Origin: DASREM01 sp035652095
Lineage (GTDB): Bacteria > Acidobacteriota > Terriglobia > Terriglobales > Acidobacteriaceae
Assembly: GCA_035652095.1 (NCBI GenBank)
Contig: DASREM010000024.1
Coordinates: forward strand, 1 to 64,000
Reading direction: 5' to 3'
DNA: 64,000 bases
The notes below the pieces were generated by a model. The model had not been told where the DNA came from, did no database searches, and saw nothing but the letters and a program-made list of their open reading frames with translations. The position numbers and the translations under genes are program-made. Shown here piece by piece: positions 17,720-26,672 of this stretch. The stretch's first letter is position 1, and every line of letters starts with the position of its first letter.

Positions 17720-19474
17720 CTATGCTGCCGAGGAGGCCTGTGTCATGGCGCCCAGCGTCGGTGAAATATCGGAGTAAATGGCCGTCCTTCTAAGACCGGA
17801 GCGCCGCAATACGACAGAAAATCTTTCCACGAAACCGGCCTTCCTGATTCCCCGCAATGAAGAGAGGCGGGTAGCGGCTGCAAAAATCCAAGCGCGGGAG
17901 CCTGAACGGTGGATGTCCGCTGCGATTTGAGAAATCGTGGACGCATAATGTCCCTTGCCCCGCTTCGATCCCGGAGTCCAACAGTCAAAAATGAGAGTCG
18001 AATTCGGCTCCGGAGCGGAAACCTCTCGTTTCAGTTCCGAAAGGTAAAACTTTTCGAACGGGGTCACCCAACAGAAATGTACCGGCAATTCATTGTCGTC
18101 AACCAAAACAAGACCTCGATATGAGGAACATCCGACCCTCGCACTCGCGCGTACCAGGTAATTCAAAGTTTCGCTATCTTCGGCATAGTGCATCGCAGCG
18201 CTAGCAAAAAGATTCATGGTTGCGGGCAGAATCCTCATTTCTGAGACTACCGCATCGGATTCCGGCTTCTCAAAAAAGATGATTTCGGGTCCGTTCATGA
18301 CCCGATCTGAAATTTTTTCCCCGAGAGAAATCGCTATTTCCCAGGGACTTTGATTTCGTCGCTTCATCGCAAGCGTTGCAGCGAACCCGCGTCGAACGGC
18401 TCGAAGCAGACGCGGGTTCCGCTGGATTGTTCGCCCCACGTGGTATCGCACCGCCTCGCGGCAGTACGTCAGTGATGATCTGGAGGCAATGACATGGAGA
18501 GTGTCCCGTCCTTGGCTGGACCAGCGTCCCTTGTAATCCTCCGCTCCCAGCCCTAGGTCGACCATTTGGAGCGCGGGATCTTCCGCTGCAGCTTCAATGA
18601 TCTTGGCTAAAAGGCATAAGCCTGGAGAGTATTGCTGGAACTCGGTATCGAACGTAGGTTGATACCAGAACCAGGCATCACCGAAACGGAATCCAAAATG
18701 ATACGCGATGGGATATCCCTGAAAAGTTAACCGGCTAAGCACAACTTGGCCTGTCCCGGAGAATTCCCGTGTCAATTCGCGCAAGAACTCCCGCCGTTCA
18801 TTACTTGCAAGACTGCTGAGCTTTCCGGTTGAGAGGAAGCGGGAGACATGCATCCTGGCGAATTCCGGCAATGCCTGTGTAACTTCTGCTTCGCCGGTGA
18901 GATGCTCGATCCGAACCTGACCTAGTTTCCCCAGGGCTTTGAGGTGACGCCGCACTACCTGTTTTTGACTCGCCGCATTTTTCACCGCGGCGCGCTCGCC
19001 ACCGGAGCGAAAGATCACTTGAGCGCAGTGATATGCCGGCCGAGACAGAATCGAAAAACCGCGCCTGCGCCCAATTTCGCGAAGTATCCACGCCGTGGGC
19101 GAGTCAGCAGGCAAATTGGCGAGGACCAGCGTTTCCACGCCCAAGTCCTCGATCTTTTCCAGCACCTGGTCTACGAATTGCTTGCGATAATGCTCGATGC
19201 AGATGAAATCACAGTAATCTGCGGTAGTACCCGCCAGAAACGAAGCTTGGCGGTCAGAATAGTTCGCAGCCAGGGCCGCCACTCCGACCAGTTCTCCTTC
19301 ATCGAAAGCTGTGATCAACAGCGGGTCGAGGCTTCCCTCATAAGCGCGAGCCACTGAGCGGGCCCACTCGTAGGTATAGAAAATCTGCGGACGGTCCACT
19401 GTCTGCACAAGCGTCTGCCACGCTGACTGCAGATCCTTGCTGTCGGGAATTCCCTTGTGCACGACGACGTGCAA
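17720..19474 (-). CDS. Double-domain GNAT/FemAB-like (CelD-type) acyltransferase
   Basis: 584 residues. The first ~330 residues match the CelD/BcsL FemAB-like fold, with F-Y-T-Y-E-W-A-R early on and Y-P-I-A-Y-H-F-G-F-R-F-G plus V-D-L-G-L-G-A-E-D-Y-K later. After a linker, a second GNAT-like domain has S-K-R-G-K-G-H-Y-A-S-T and L-R-G-I-R-K-A-G-F, typical acyl-CoA binding and C-terminal elements. Start is TTG at 19474, preceded by AGGTGAGG at good spacing. Related proteins occur in exopolysaccharide clusters, where they are thought to acylate sugars. The C-terminal domain is usually a separate protein, so this looks like a fusion. Confidence 0.75.
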   Translation of the reverse strand: MHVVVHKGIPDSKDLQSAWQTLVQTVDRPQIFYTYEWARSVARAYEGSLDPLLITAFDEGELVGVAALAANYSDRQASFLAGTTADYCDFICIEHYRKQFVDQVLEKIEDLGVETLVLANLPADSPTAWILREIGRRRGFSILSRPAYHCAQVIFRSGGERAAVKNAASQKQVVRRHLKALGKLGQVRIEHLTGEAEVTQALPEFARMHVSRFLSTGKLSSLASNERREFLRELTREFSGTGQVVLSRLTFQGYPIAYHFGFRFGDAWFWYQPTFDTEFQQYSPGLCLLAKIIEAAAEDPALQMVDLGLGAEDYKGRWSSQGRDTLHVIASRSSLTYCREAVRYHVGRTIQRNPRLLRAVRRGFAATLAMKRRNQSPWEIAISLGEKISDRVMNGPEIIFFEKPESDAVVSEMRILPATMNLFASAAMHYAEDSETLNYLVRASARVGCSSYRGLVLVDDNELPVHFCWVTPFEKFYLSELKREVSAPEPNSTLIFDCWTPGSKRGKGHYASTISQIAADIHRSGSRAWIFAAATRLSSLRGIRKAGFVERFSVVLRRSGLRRTAIYSDISPTLGAMTQASSAA

Positions 19475-19494
19475 TTTCCCTCACCTGATTGCGA

Positions 19495-20319
19495 CTAAAA
19501 TTTCCTGAATACGTAGTAGTACCAGTCTGTCACAAATTCACCGCTGGTTTGCGGGAAATCGTCTCCCAGGTATTTCGTTATTTGGAACCCCACCGCTTCC
19601 ACTTCTTCGATGCAACGGTTCGGCGTCCAGGTGTGCGTGACCAATCCGCCGTGGGAAGGATCGAGCCAGAGGCCAGATCCCGTCCAGAACGCGCACGTCT
19701 TGATTTTCCGCAGCGCCTTGACCACAGTTCGAACCGCACAGCGCGCCAAGGCATATCCCGTCATCATCGATGCCAACAGCGATGCCGTACATTGCGCCCT
19801 GAGCCCGCCCCCACCGATGTCATTCGCGATTTTGGCCATTCGTTCCCTGTTCCACGCAGGCTTCACAAATATGGCTCGCGGGTTATGCGAGGAAAAGATG
19901 AGCAACCCGCCGTTCTTCAATATTCGATGGCATTCCTGCAAGCACCTGCGGCGCTGCGACTCCGGCAGTACATAGTCGATGGAGTTGAAGGCCATGACGA
20001 CGGCATCGAAGGAAGCGTTCGTGAAGCACCCCAGGTCAGAGGCATCGAGTGTGCGAAAATCAAGCGTCGGAAACTTCTCCCGGCAGGTGCGGATCATCTC
20101 GTTGGCATAGTCGATGCCTACGTACCGCGAAGCCAGGCTGGAGAGGAGTGGGGTTGTACGACCGCCACCTACCCCGATGTCGAGTATGGCCATCCCAGGC
20201 TGAATGTAAGCTTGAAACAAGTATTTTTCGGAGGCTGTGAGATACGACAAGCTGGCATAGTGCAGAGCGACATCGGGCGCGTTGTAAATCCCCTGATTGA
20301 GAGCGCTCGCGGCAGCCAT
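19495..20319 (-). CDS. SAM-dependent methyltransferase
   Basis: 274 residues. Motif I is L-D-I-G-V-G-G-G-R-T-T, followed by V-G-I-D-Y-A-N-E-M for the SAM ribose and A-F-N-S-I-D-Y as the post-II strand. The ATG at 20319 directly abuts the stop of the deacetylase upstream (TGA-ATG). A class I Rossmann enzyme; target unknown, probably a sugar hydroxyl or amine of the glycan. Ends 20 bases before the TTG of the GNAT-like gene. Confidence 0.82.
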   Translation of the reverse strand: MAAASALNQGIYNAPDVALHYASLSYLTASEKYLFQAYIQPGMAILDIGVGGGRTTPLLSSLASRYVGIDYANEMIRTCREKFPTLDFRTLDASDLGCFTNASFDAVVMAFNSIDYVLPESQRRRCLQECHRILKNGGLLIFSSHNPRAIFVKPAWNRERMAKIANDIGGGGLRAQCTASLLASMMTGYALARCAVRTVVKALRKIKTCAFWTGSGLWLDPSHGGLVTHTWTPNRCIEEVEAVGFQITKYLGDDFPQTSGEFVTDWYYYVFRKF

Positions 20320-21378
20320 TCAGGCACCCACCGCTTCTCGGAGGCTGCGCCGCAGCTTATTGTGAAATCCGCAAACGTGGGCCTCGAACTCGGCAATCCC
20401 CATGTTCTGGGTCACGTGCACGCGAGGAAGCGCGAACCAATCGGACATTTGTCCATCTTCCGTGTTCAGAAACGCGCACTCATAGCCCGCCCGTTCCACC
20501 AGGAGGAGTTCCCGGGGGGAGATCGAACCGCGGTGCCCAAAGGGATAGGCGAATGCCCAGACTCTTCGACCGATCGCGCGTGCCAAATCTTCACGGCTCT
20601 TCACGATCTCCAACCACGCCATCTCATCAGAAGCGCGCGCCAGCAGCGGGTGTGAGATGGAGTGCGCTCCTACCGTGTGTCCGGCAGCGGTCAACCGATG
20701 CAGAGTGCCGCAATCCAGAACCGCGAAACGTTCCCTACCGCCTGGTGAGTTCAGTAACTTGAACTGCCAACCGGCTTCGACTCCAGTTTGCTCCTGCAGT
20801 TCTTCGAAGAAGGTGCGTCGAGCGTGGTCTTCCACGCCAGACAGGATCTCAACCAGCTTCCACCAGTTTCTTCTGCGAGATCGGGGATTGAACTCCACTA
20901 CTTCACCACTCGCCAGCCGGATGCGGTGCTCCGTTCGGATTTGGCGAAGCAGCAGGTAAAGCTCCTCATGCCAAAGCATGGAAGGTTCTTGCAGATGAGC
21001 AGCCCCCGTGATAAAGAACAGGCACTGTACAGCAGACTCGTGAAAGATCGGCAGCATGTGAATCACATTCTGCAAGCCATCGTCACAAGTCAGGAGGACA
21101 GGATTGGGTGGCAGTTCCGAGTTACCGAGCCGCCAGTCAAGAAACTGCTCCGGTGAGATGACGTTGCAATACCGCCGCAGAAAAGCAAGTTGCCCGCGGA
21201 AGGAATCGATCGTCACCAAACTTCCATCGAGATCGGTATCGAGCGACTTGTAACCTGGAGGGGTCACTCCGTGATAGGTAACCACCACAGGCCCCTTGCG
21301 GACGGGAAATCTCAGGCACCCACTGTGAGCCAGCGTCGGGTAGATTACGCGTCTCAGCAACGGACTGATCACCCGCAT
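20320..21378 (-). CDS. NodB-type polysaccharide deacetylase
   Basis: 352 residues. Key elements are V-V-T-Y-H-G-V-T-P near residue 33, L-L-T-C-D-D-G-L-Q (catalytic Asp pair) near residue 95, and V-G-A-H-S-I-S-H-P (metal-binding His) in the centre: the usual motif order for the NodB homology domain. No signal peptide is obvious, so it may work on lipid-linked precursor at the cytoplasmic face. The ATG at 21378 overlaps pseI by ten bases; a GTG at 21372 would give a GTGA overlap and is equally plausible. Confidence 0.85.
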   Translation of the reverse strand: MRVISPLLRRVIYPTLAHSGCLRFPVRKGPVVVTYHGVTPPGYKSLDTDLDGSLVTIDSFRGQLAFLRRYCNVISPEQFLDWRLGNSELPPNPVLLTCDDGLQNVIHMLPIFHESAVQCLFFITGAAHLQEPSMLWHEELYLLLRQIRTEHRIRLASGEVVEFNPRSRRRNWWKLVEILSGVEDHARRTFFEELQEQTGVEAGWQFKLLNSPGGRERFAVLDCGTLHRLTAAGHTVGAHSISHPLLARASDEMAWLEIVKSREDLARAIGRRVWAFAYPFGHRGSISPRELLLVERAGYECAFLNTEDGQMSDWFALPRVHVTQNMGIAEFEAHVCGFHNKLRRSLREAVGA

Positions 21379-22439
21379 CGCTTGCTCACCAAATCCCAGG
21401 AGACCGGGGTTCCACGTTCAATGTCGCGCGCAGCACAACCTGCCAGGACCTCTGGCAAATGTCGTGTGTGAAGCCCGTACCCGGGACGAATGGACCGCAC
21501 ATTTTCCGAAGTGAACGGCTCGCCTCGCTTGATGTCTCGAACTACGAACAGCGAGCGCCGAAAGGTGCGGCTGGACAGTTCCCGCTCGCACGGGCCAAAC
21601 TGCACCACGCCCAAGGCGCATTCTGCTGTGCGAACGGCCTTCACCATCTCTTTGAATTCCGCCGGCTCGAGGGAGAAGGCGCTGTCCGGGCCCTCCATGG
21701 ACCGCGAAAGCGTCAAGTGTTTCTCGATCACCGATGCACCCAGGGTCACCCCTGCTACAGGGACCACAATGCCCATCGTATGATCGGAAAGCCCAACCGG
21801 GACCGCAAACCTGTTCTGCATCGCGGGAATCGTTCTTAAGTTCATTTCGCCGGGAGTGGATGGGTAAGCGCTCGTGCACTTCAGCAGCACGATTTCGAGA
21901 GCACCTTCAGAACGGGCAGCACTCAAAGCCTCTTCGATCTCCTCGACCGAAGCCATGCCGGTGGAGATGAGCAGCGGTTTTCCGGTTCGTGCCAGGGCGC
22001 GGATCAGGGGAATGTCCACCAGTTCGAAAGAAGCGACCTTATGCGCAGGCACATCCATCTGTTCCAGAAACTCGATTGCGGAAACATCAAAGGGGGTGGA
22101 AAACAAATCCATGCCCATATCGTTTGCAACTTGCTTTAGCTTAGGTTGCCAATCCCATGGCGTGTAAGCACGTTGATACAAGGCGTGCAGGGTGGTTCCG
22201 TCCCAGACGGTGCCGCCCTTAATACGAAATTGCTCGCGGTCGCTTGCAATCGTGATTGTGTCCGCGGTGTAGGTCTGGAGCTTGACTGCGTCCGCGCCAG
22301 CATCCTTTGCAGCCTGGACGAGCTGCACGGCCTGATCGAAATCCTGGTGATGATTGGCGGAAAGTTCGGCGACGATGTAAACCGGATGACTTTGTCCAAT
22401 CTTCCTTTCGCCGATGGTGATTTCCAGATTTTCAGTCAT
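21369..22439 (-). CDS. pseI: Pseudaminic acid synthase
   Basis: 356 residues. NeuB-type TIM barrel with V-Y-I-V-A-E-L-S-A-N-H, D-A-V-K-L-Q-T-Y and a K-C-T-S-A-Y-P-S segment, then a C-terminal SAF/antifreeze-like domain (R-S-L-F-V-V-R-D-I-K-R-G onwards). It condenses 2,4-diacetamido-2,4,6-trideoxy-L-altrose with phosphoenolpyruvate to give pseudaminic acid. The complete neighbouring pse set supports PseI over NeuB (sialate) or LegI (legionaminate). Last of the seven-gene pseudaminate block. Confidence 0.9.
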   Translation of the reverse strand: MTENLEITIGERKIGQSHPVYIVAELSANHHQDFDQAVQLVQAAKDAGADAVKLQTYTADTITIASDREQFRIKGGTVWDGTTLHALYQRAYTPWDWQPKLKQVANDMGMDLFSTPFDVSAIEFLEQMDVPAHKVASFELVDIPLIRALARTGKPLLISTGMASVEEIEEALSAARSEGALEIVLLKCTSAYPSTPGEMNLRTIPAMQNRFAVPVGLSDHTMGIVVPVAGVTLGASVIEKHLTLSRSMEGPDSAFSLEPAEFKEMVKAVRTAECALGVVQFGPCERELSSRTFRRSLFVVRDIKRGEPFTSENVRSIRPGYGLHTRHLPEVLAGCAARDIERGTPVSWDLVSKRCG

Positions 22440-22448
22440 GTCGCAGAT

Positions 22449-22997
22449 TCAATCGATGATGCCGTCAGCCCGGAGCCGAGTTTCGATTTCAGGGCGCGTC
22501 TTTTCCCACTCCTCGCGCAAGATTCCAACACACACCACGTCGTGCCATTGCCCCTGCTTCAAGATATGTTTACGCAGAACGCCTTCCTCGACAAAACCAA
22601 ATCGCTTGTGCATCTTGATTACGGAGCGATTGAATCCCAGAACCTCTCCGCACAATTTGTTCAGGTTGAGCTCCGTGAACACATGTTGCAGCACAGAATA
22701 TTCCGCAAAACTTCCAGCCCCTTTCCCGCGCGTATAGGGATCGAGGTAGTACGCCCAGTAACACCGGCGGTTGTGGCTGTCGATCTGCGAAATGCTCAGC
22801 AGGCCGATGGCTTCTCCATCGCCGGTGATGATCCAGAAGCGCGACGTGGCATCATTCAAGATGCGTGCAAACCAGCGTTCGTGCTCCATTTCCGTGATCT
22901 CGTGATCGGTATACATGTATTTCGCGATCTCGGGATGATTCCTCCAGGCCCTTACCAGGTCCTTGTCCTCCGTTCGCAAGTCGCGCAATCCGAACAC
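22449..22997 (-). CDS. pseH: UDP-4-amino-4,6-dideoxy-N-acetyl-beta-L-altrosamine N-acetyltransferase
   Basis: 182 residues from the GTG at 22997, which overlaps the pseG stop by one base (TAGTG) and has GGTGGGG upstream. A TTG at 23039 would extend it 14 residues into pseG. The start is chosen because the family opens F-x-L-R-x-L and then has A-W-R-N-H-P-E-I-A-K-Y-M, exactly as seen. A GNAT fold is evident in the P-Y-T-R-G-K-G-A-G acetyl-CoA loop. It performs the 4-N-acetylation step of pseudaminate synthesis between PseC and PseG. Confidence 0.85.
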   Translation of the reverse strand: MFGLRDLRTEDKDLVRAWRNHPEIAKYMYTDHEITEMEHERWFARILNDATSRFWIITGDGEAIGLLSISQIDSHNRRCYWAYYLDPYTRGKGAGSFAEYSVLQHVFTELNLNKLCGEVLGFNRSVIKMHKRFGFVEEGVLRKHILKQGQWHDVVCVGILREEWEKTRPEIETRLRADGIID

Positions 22998-24049
22998 TAG
23001 CGTTGCCCCACCGCGTGCGCCACTGGTTTGAGCAGACAATCCACCACCCGCGTGGCGCCATCACCGTCCACCAAAGACCGGGCGATGCTGCTCATATTCC
23101 TTCTCTTTTCAGAACAGAGGAGCAGGCCCGAGATTGGTTCTGCGAGGTCCTCTATGGTAAGGAGCGATACCTGTGTGGCAGCGCCTAAACGATCCAGGCA
23201 AGCGGCGGCGGCGCGCTGGTTCTCAGCGACTGGAATGATGACAGCCGGCAATGCCAGAAAGCACATTTCCCAGCAAGTCGAACCTGCAGCGGAAACCGCC
23301 AGGTCTGCCCACGCCATCAATCCTGGAAGATCATGGACCCGATGCAACAGTTCAAATCGCCCACCGTAACCAGATAAGACTTGCCTCAACGATTCATAGT
23401 GCGGATTGCTGCCCCCAATGACAACTCTGACTGTCATGTCGGCTGGAAGATTATTCAAGGCGTGAATCGCAGTCTCGGTGACGTTCTGGGGGTCACTCCC
23501 CCCCATGGTGACCAGGATCTTGCTTGCGATTTCCGGGATTGCACGCTTCCAGTCCCTCCAACCGGCAAACTCGCGGCGCAACATCGCGTAACGCAAGCCC
23601 AACAGCAGTTCCGTCCGGGGCGCGCGTTGCTGGTACAAATCGCTGGTTGCATGCACATTTTGATTGAGCACGAGGTCCGCCGAATAGCGGCCGGCGTGTC
23701 CGTTATCGTCCACAAAGAGCAGTTCGAGATTCGCGGCCTTGATCCACTCCTGGTAGGCGCCGCCAAATCGGTAACCGTCCACCACGACCCACTCTGCCCG
23801 GAGGGAGCGCGCCAGTCGCGCTACTTCTGCGGCATCGTCCTGGCTTCCAACCTCAGACTGAATCTGATGAATCTCGCACCCCTCGCGTGAGAGCCGCCCG
23901 CGTAATGCGGGATCCGATTCCGCCATCGCAAACGTGCAACGACCTCCAGCATCCTGCCAGGCCTGAGCCAGCGCCAGGCATCTCATGACATGGCCGGTTC
24001 CAATCGCCACCCCAGCATCCGCACGAATGATCAAAGTCTTCGGCATCAC
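22997..24049 (-). CDS. pseG: UDP-2,4-diacetamido-2,4,6-trideoxy-beta-L-altropyranose hydrolase
   Basis: 350 residues. The N-terminal G-V-A-I-G-T-G-H-V-M-R-C-L-A-L signature is diagnostic of PseG, with the catalytic His in G-H-V. The C-terminal GT-B-like half has V-T-M-G-G-S-D-P and A-G-S-T-C-W-E for UDP binding. It removes UDP from the altropyranose intermediate before the PseI condensation. Start is GTG at 24049 (GTGA overlap with pseF) or ATG one codon later at 24046. Confidence 0.9.
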   Translation of the reverse strand: MMPKTLIIRADAGVAIGTGHVMRCLALAQAWQDAGGRCTFAMAESDPALRGRLSREGCEIHQIQSEVGSQDDAAEVARLARSLRAEWVVVDGYRFGGAYQEWIKAANLELLFVDDNGHAGRYSADLVLNQNVHATSDLYQQRAPRTELLLGLRYAMLRREFAGWRDWKRAIPEIASKILVTMGGSDPQNVTETAIHALNNLPADMTVRVVIGGSNPHYESLRQVLSGYGGRFELLHRVHDLPGLMAWADLAVSAAGSTCWEMCFLALPAVIIPVAENQRAAAACLDRLGAATQVSLLTIEDLAEPISGLLLCSEKRRNMSSIARSLVDGDGATRVVDCLLKPVAHAVGQR

Positions 24050-24777
24050 GACGCAACCATCGGCTTCTGCTGAATGTGGGCATTCAATTCTGCCAGTTCC
24101 GGATGCTGCTCCATGACCCGGACCGCCTCACGCCAGGTGAAATCATCCCTGTTGTTGAAATAGGAGTAGATGGCCTTCAGTAGCACTAGGTCCTCCAGGG
24201 TGTCGAGAGTCCATCGCAGCCGTGAATAGTCATCCGCGCCTGTCAGAAACGCTAGCCGAAATTTTCGTGGGTGTTCGTAGAAATATGGCGTCACATGCTC
24301 GCGCTGATGCGGACTTTGAGCCTCGCTCCAGGCTCGGGCTAGCGCGTCGAAGGTGAAGACCTCGGTATCGAGACCTCGAGGAAAAGTGCGAGGAGAGCAG
24401 TTGCTAACATATTCCGCGCGGCCTGCGTGAAACTTCTCGACAACGGCATCTACAACGTCCGGATCAATTAAGGGGCAGTCGGAGGTGATGCGGACCACGA
24501 CCTCCGCGCTCTCGGCCAGAGCGCATTGGTAATAGCGATCCAGAACGTCGTATTCGGAACCGCAAAAACACGCGACTTCGATCTGTTCGCACGCTCTTAG
24601 GATGGGCTCGTCCCTTGCCGAATCGGTAGCGGCAACTATGATTTTTGACAGCGTCGAGGACCGCTGCAGGCGCCGGACTACTCGTTCCAGCACCGGCCGG
24701 CCTCCCATGTCCATCAGGACCTTCCCCGGAAGTCGTGTGCTGCCCATCCGCGCCTGGACGATCGCAATGACATTCAT
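24046..24777 (-). CDS. pseF: SpsF-type cytidylyltransferase, predicted CMP-pseudaminate synthetase
   Basis: 243 residues from the ATG at 24777, four bases after the methylase stop (a longer frame begins at 24816). Nucleotidyltransferase motif I-V-Q-A-R-M-G-S-T-R-L-P-G-K at the N-terminus and V-R-I-T-S-D-C-P-L-I-D-P in the middle are hallmarks of the SpsF branch of CTP_transf_3. Classical PseF proteins begin with a P-A-R-G-G-S-K-R motif, so this is the SpsF subtype standing where pseF is expected. Activation of pseudaminic acid with CTP is inferred from context. Confidence 0.78.
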   Translation of the reverse strand: MNVIAIVQARMGSTRLPGKVLMDMGGRPVLERVVRRLQRSSTLSKIIVAATDSARDEPILRACEQIEVACFCGSEYDVLDRYYQCALAESAEVVVRITSDCPLIDPDVVDAVVEKFHAGRAEYVSNCSPRTFPRGLDTEVFTFDALARAWSEAQSPHQREHVTPYFYEHPRKFRLAFLTGADDYSRLRWTLDTLEDLVLLKAIYSYFNNRDDFTWREAVRVMEQHPELAELNAHIQQKPMVAS

Positions 24778-24781
24778 GGCT

Positions 24782-25429
24782 TTATTTCTTTTCAAGCAGG
24801 AACATGGAATCCACATTCTCGCTATTGACGTACGGCAAGCGTTGTTCCATCAGAAGTTGCAAATCCGGGAACCGCCCCAGATATTCCCGCGCGTAATCCA
24901 TCTTCCAAAGCAAGGCACTGTGCCCGCGGTAGTCAACTTCGGTAGCTTGCGCCGCGTAGTACTCCGATCCAAGAATGAACCTCCGCGAGCAGCGGTAGAT
25001 TTCTCCTAACGCGATAGGGAGGTCCTGCGGGGAAATATGGATCAGCACTCCGGAGGTATAGACGAGGTCGAAGTACCCGTCTTGGAAAGGCAAGGCAAAC
25101 GCGCTTGCGCGGAGAAAATTGATATTCTGCGCGCGTGATTTGGCAACCTCCAGCGCTCGCTCCTGGACGTCGATCCCGTACAGATTTTGATATCCGAGTC
25201 GTTGTAATAGACGCAACTGGTTTCCAATATTGCAGCCGACCTCCAGAATGCGCGCCTCAGCAGGCACCACCGAAAAGAAAACACGGTTCAGTTCGGTTCT
25301 GCTTTGGCCATAGTTCCTGGCCCAGAGCTCGTCCACTTGTTCAGGCGTAAAGTTATTACGCTCGGTGTACTCCAGGCCGAACTGTCCGGCCCACTGGCTG
25401 ACCTGAGGAGTTTGTAGCGCATTCGGCAT
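24782..25429 (-). CDS. Pseudaminic acid biosynthesis-associated methylase
   Basis: 215 residues. Motif I reads L-E-V-G-C-N-I-G-N-Q-L; Y-G-I-D-V-Q-E-R-A and the aromatic S-E-Y-Y-A-A-Q segment follow. The protein resembles the small methyltransferase family repeatedly found inside pseudaminate loci (TIGR03587-like, recalled from memory). It lies between pseC and pseF with short spacers (29 and 4 bases). Its chemistry is not established; O-methylation of the nonulosonate or a precursor is possible. Confidence 0.82.
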   Translation of the reverse strand: MPNALQTPQVSQWAGQFGLEYTERNNFTPEQVDELWARNYGQSRTELNRVFFSVVPAEARILEVGCNIGNQLRLLQRLGYQNLYGIDVQERALEVAKSRAQNINFLRASAFALPFQDGYFDLVYTSGVLIHISPQDLPIALGEIYRCSRRFILGSEYYAAQATEVDYRGHSALLWKMDYAREYLGRFPDLQLLMEQRLPYVNSENVDSMFLLEKK

Positions 25430-25458
25430 TTGACGGCTCTCCGCGCTGCTTTGGTCCG

Positions 25459-26670
25459 CTAGATGGCAAAGCAGTGAATGACCTTCTGTACCGCTTCCAC
25501 GACGTCGTCGACATCTCTATCCGTCATGCTATGAAACATGGGCAAGCTGATCACCTGTCCAGACGCAAGCTCTGCGATCGGAAACTCGCCGCCACGATAG
25601 CCAAACTTGGTTCGGTAGTAGGAATGCAAATGGACAGGCGGGTAGTGAACATTCGCCCCGATGTTCTCGGCGCGCAATGCGCGAAGAATATCGTCCCGTC
25701 CGGCGCGGAGGTGCTCCGTTTGCACACGGATCGGATATAAGTGCCACGCCGGACTCGCGTCATCCCGCACTACAGGCAAGGTCAACCCCGTACAATGTCG
25801 AAAAGCAGAAGTGTAATGCGCGGCAATTTCGCGTCTTCTCGCCAGGTTTGACTCCAATCTTCCGATTTGTGCCAGGCCCAGCGCGCAGGCAATATCAGGC
25901 AATCGGTAGTTGAAGCCGAGAACCACCATGTCGTAGGACCACTTGCCTTGAGACTCTCGCTGGCGCGCGTCGCTGCTGATGCCATGATTTCGAAAACGGC
26001 GAAGGGCGTCAGCGTATCGAGGATTCTCGGTCGCAACCATGCCGCCTTCGCCCGTAGTGAGGTGCTTGACGGGATGGAAGCTGAAGACGGTCATATGACA
26101 GAGGCTTCCAACCTTCCGGCCCCGATGTTCCGCTCCCAGAGCGTGACAGGCATCCTCGATGACAACCAGTCCTCGCTTCTCGGCCATGTCCAGGAAAAGG
26201 TCAAGTTCCGCGGGATGCCCGGCATAGTCCACCGGGAGGATCGCCCGCGTGCTTGGCGAGATCCGCGATTTCACTTGTTCGGGGTCGAGATTCAAAGTGT
26301 CGGCGCGGACATCGGCGAACACCGGCCTTGCCCCCTGATACAGCACACAATTCGCGGTGGCGGCAAACGTCAGCGGAGTCGTAATGGCTTCATCGCCAGG
26401 CTGAAGACCAGCCGCGAATGCCGCGGCGTGAAGCGAGGCCGTGCCCGAACTGAAGCTGATTGCGTGTTTTGCGCCAACAAACCCCGCGAAGGCGTTCTCA
26501 AATTCCTCCACCTTGGGACCGGTCGTCAACCAATCGGATTGCAGGGTATCCACGACAGCTTGGACATCGCTTGCTTCAATAGACTGGTGGCCATAAGGCA
26601 AGTATGTTCTGCGGACGGGAGTTCCCCCGTGCAAGGCGAGTAATTCCCGGCTGAGGGAGATCGAACTCAT
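25459..26670 (-). CDS. pseC: UDP-4-amino-4,6-dideoxy-N-acetyl-beta-L-altrosamine transaminase
   Basis: 403 residues. DegT/DnrJ/EryC1 aminotransferase fold: S-S-G-T-A-S-L near residue 74, V-I-E-D-A-C-H-A near 170, and the pyridoxal phosphate lysine at residue 202 in S-F-H-P-V-K-H-L-T-T-G-E-G-G. It converts the 4-keto product of PseB to the 4-amino sugar with glutamate as donor. It begins two bases after the pseB stop, so the two are almost certainly cotranslated. Confidence 0.9.
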   Translation of the reverse strand: MSSISLSRELLALHGGTPVRRTYLPYGHQSIEASDVQAVVDTLQSDWLTTGPKVEEFENAFAGFVGAKHAISFSSGTASLHAAAFAAGLQPGDEAITTPLTFAATANCVLYQGARPVFADVRADTLNLDPEQVKSRISPSTRAILPVDYAGHPAELDLFLDMAEKRGLVVIEDACHALGAEHRGRKVGSLCHMTVFSFHPVKHLTTGEGGMVATENPRYADALRRFRNHGISSDARQRESQGKWSYDMVVLGFNYRLPDIACALGLAQIGRLESNLARRREIAAHYTSAFRHCTGLTLPVVRDDASPAWHLYPIRVQTEHLRAGRDDILRALRAENIGANVHYPPVHLHSYYRTKFGYRGGEFPIAELASGQVISLPMFHSMTDRDVDDVVEAVQKVIHCFAI

Positions 26671-26672
26671 GC

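Noticed and set aside
19489..20655. 388-codon open frame on the plus strand opposite the methyltransferase and deacetylase
   Set aside because: It is antisense to two genes with clear motifs, has low-complexity Arg/His-rich content, no ribosome site and no recognisable domain; a shadow of high-GC coding sequence.
22146..23000. 284-codon plus-strand frame opposite pseI and pseH
   Set aside because: Antisense to convincing pse genes, no domain and no ribosome site.
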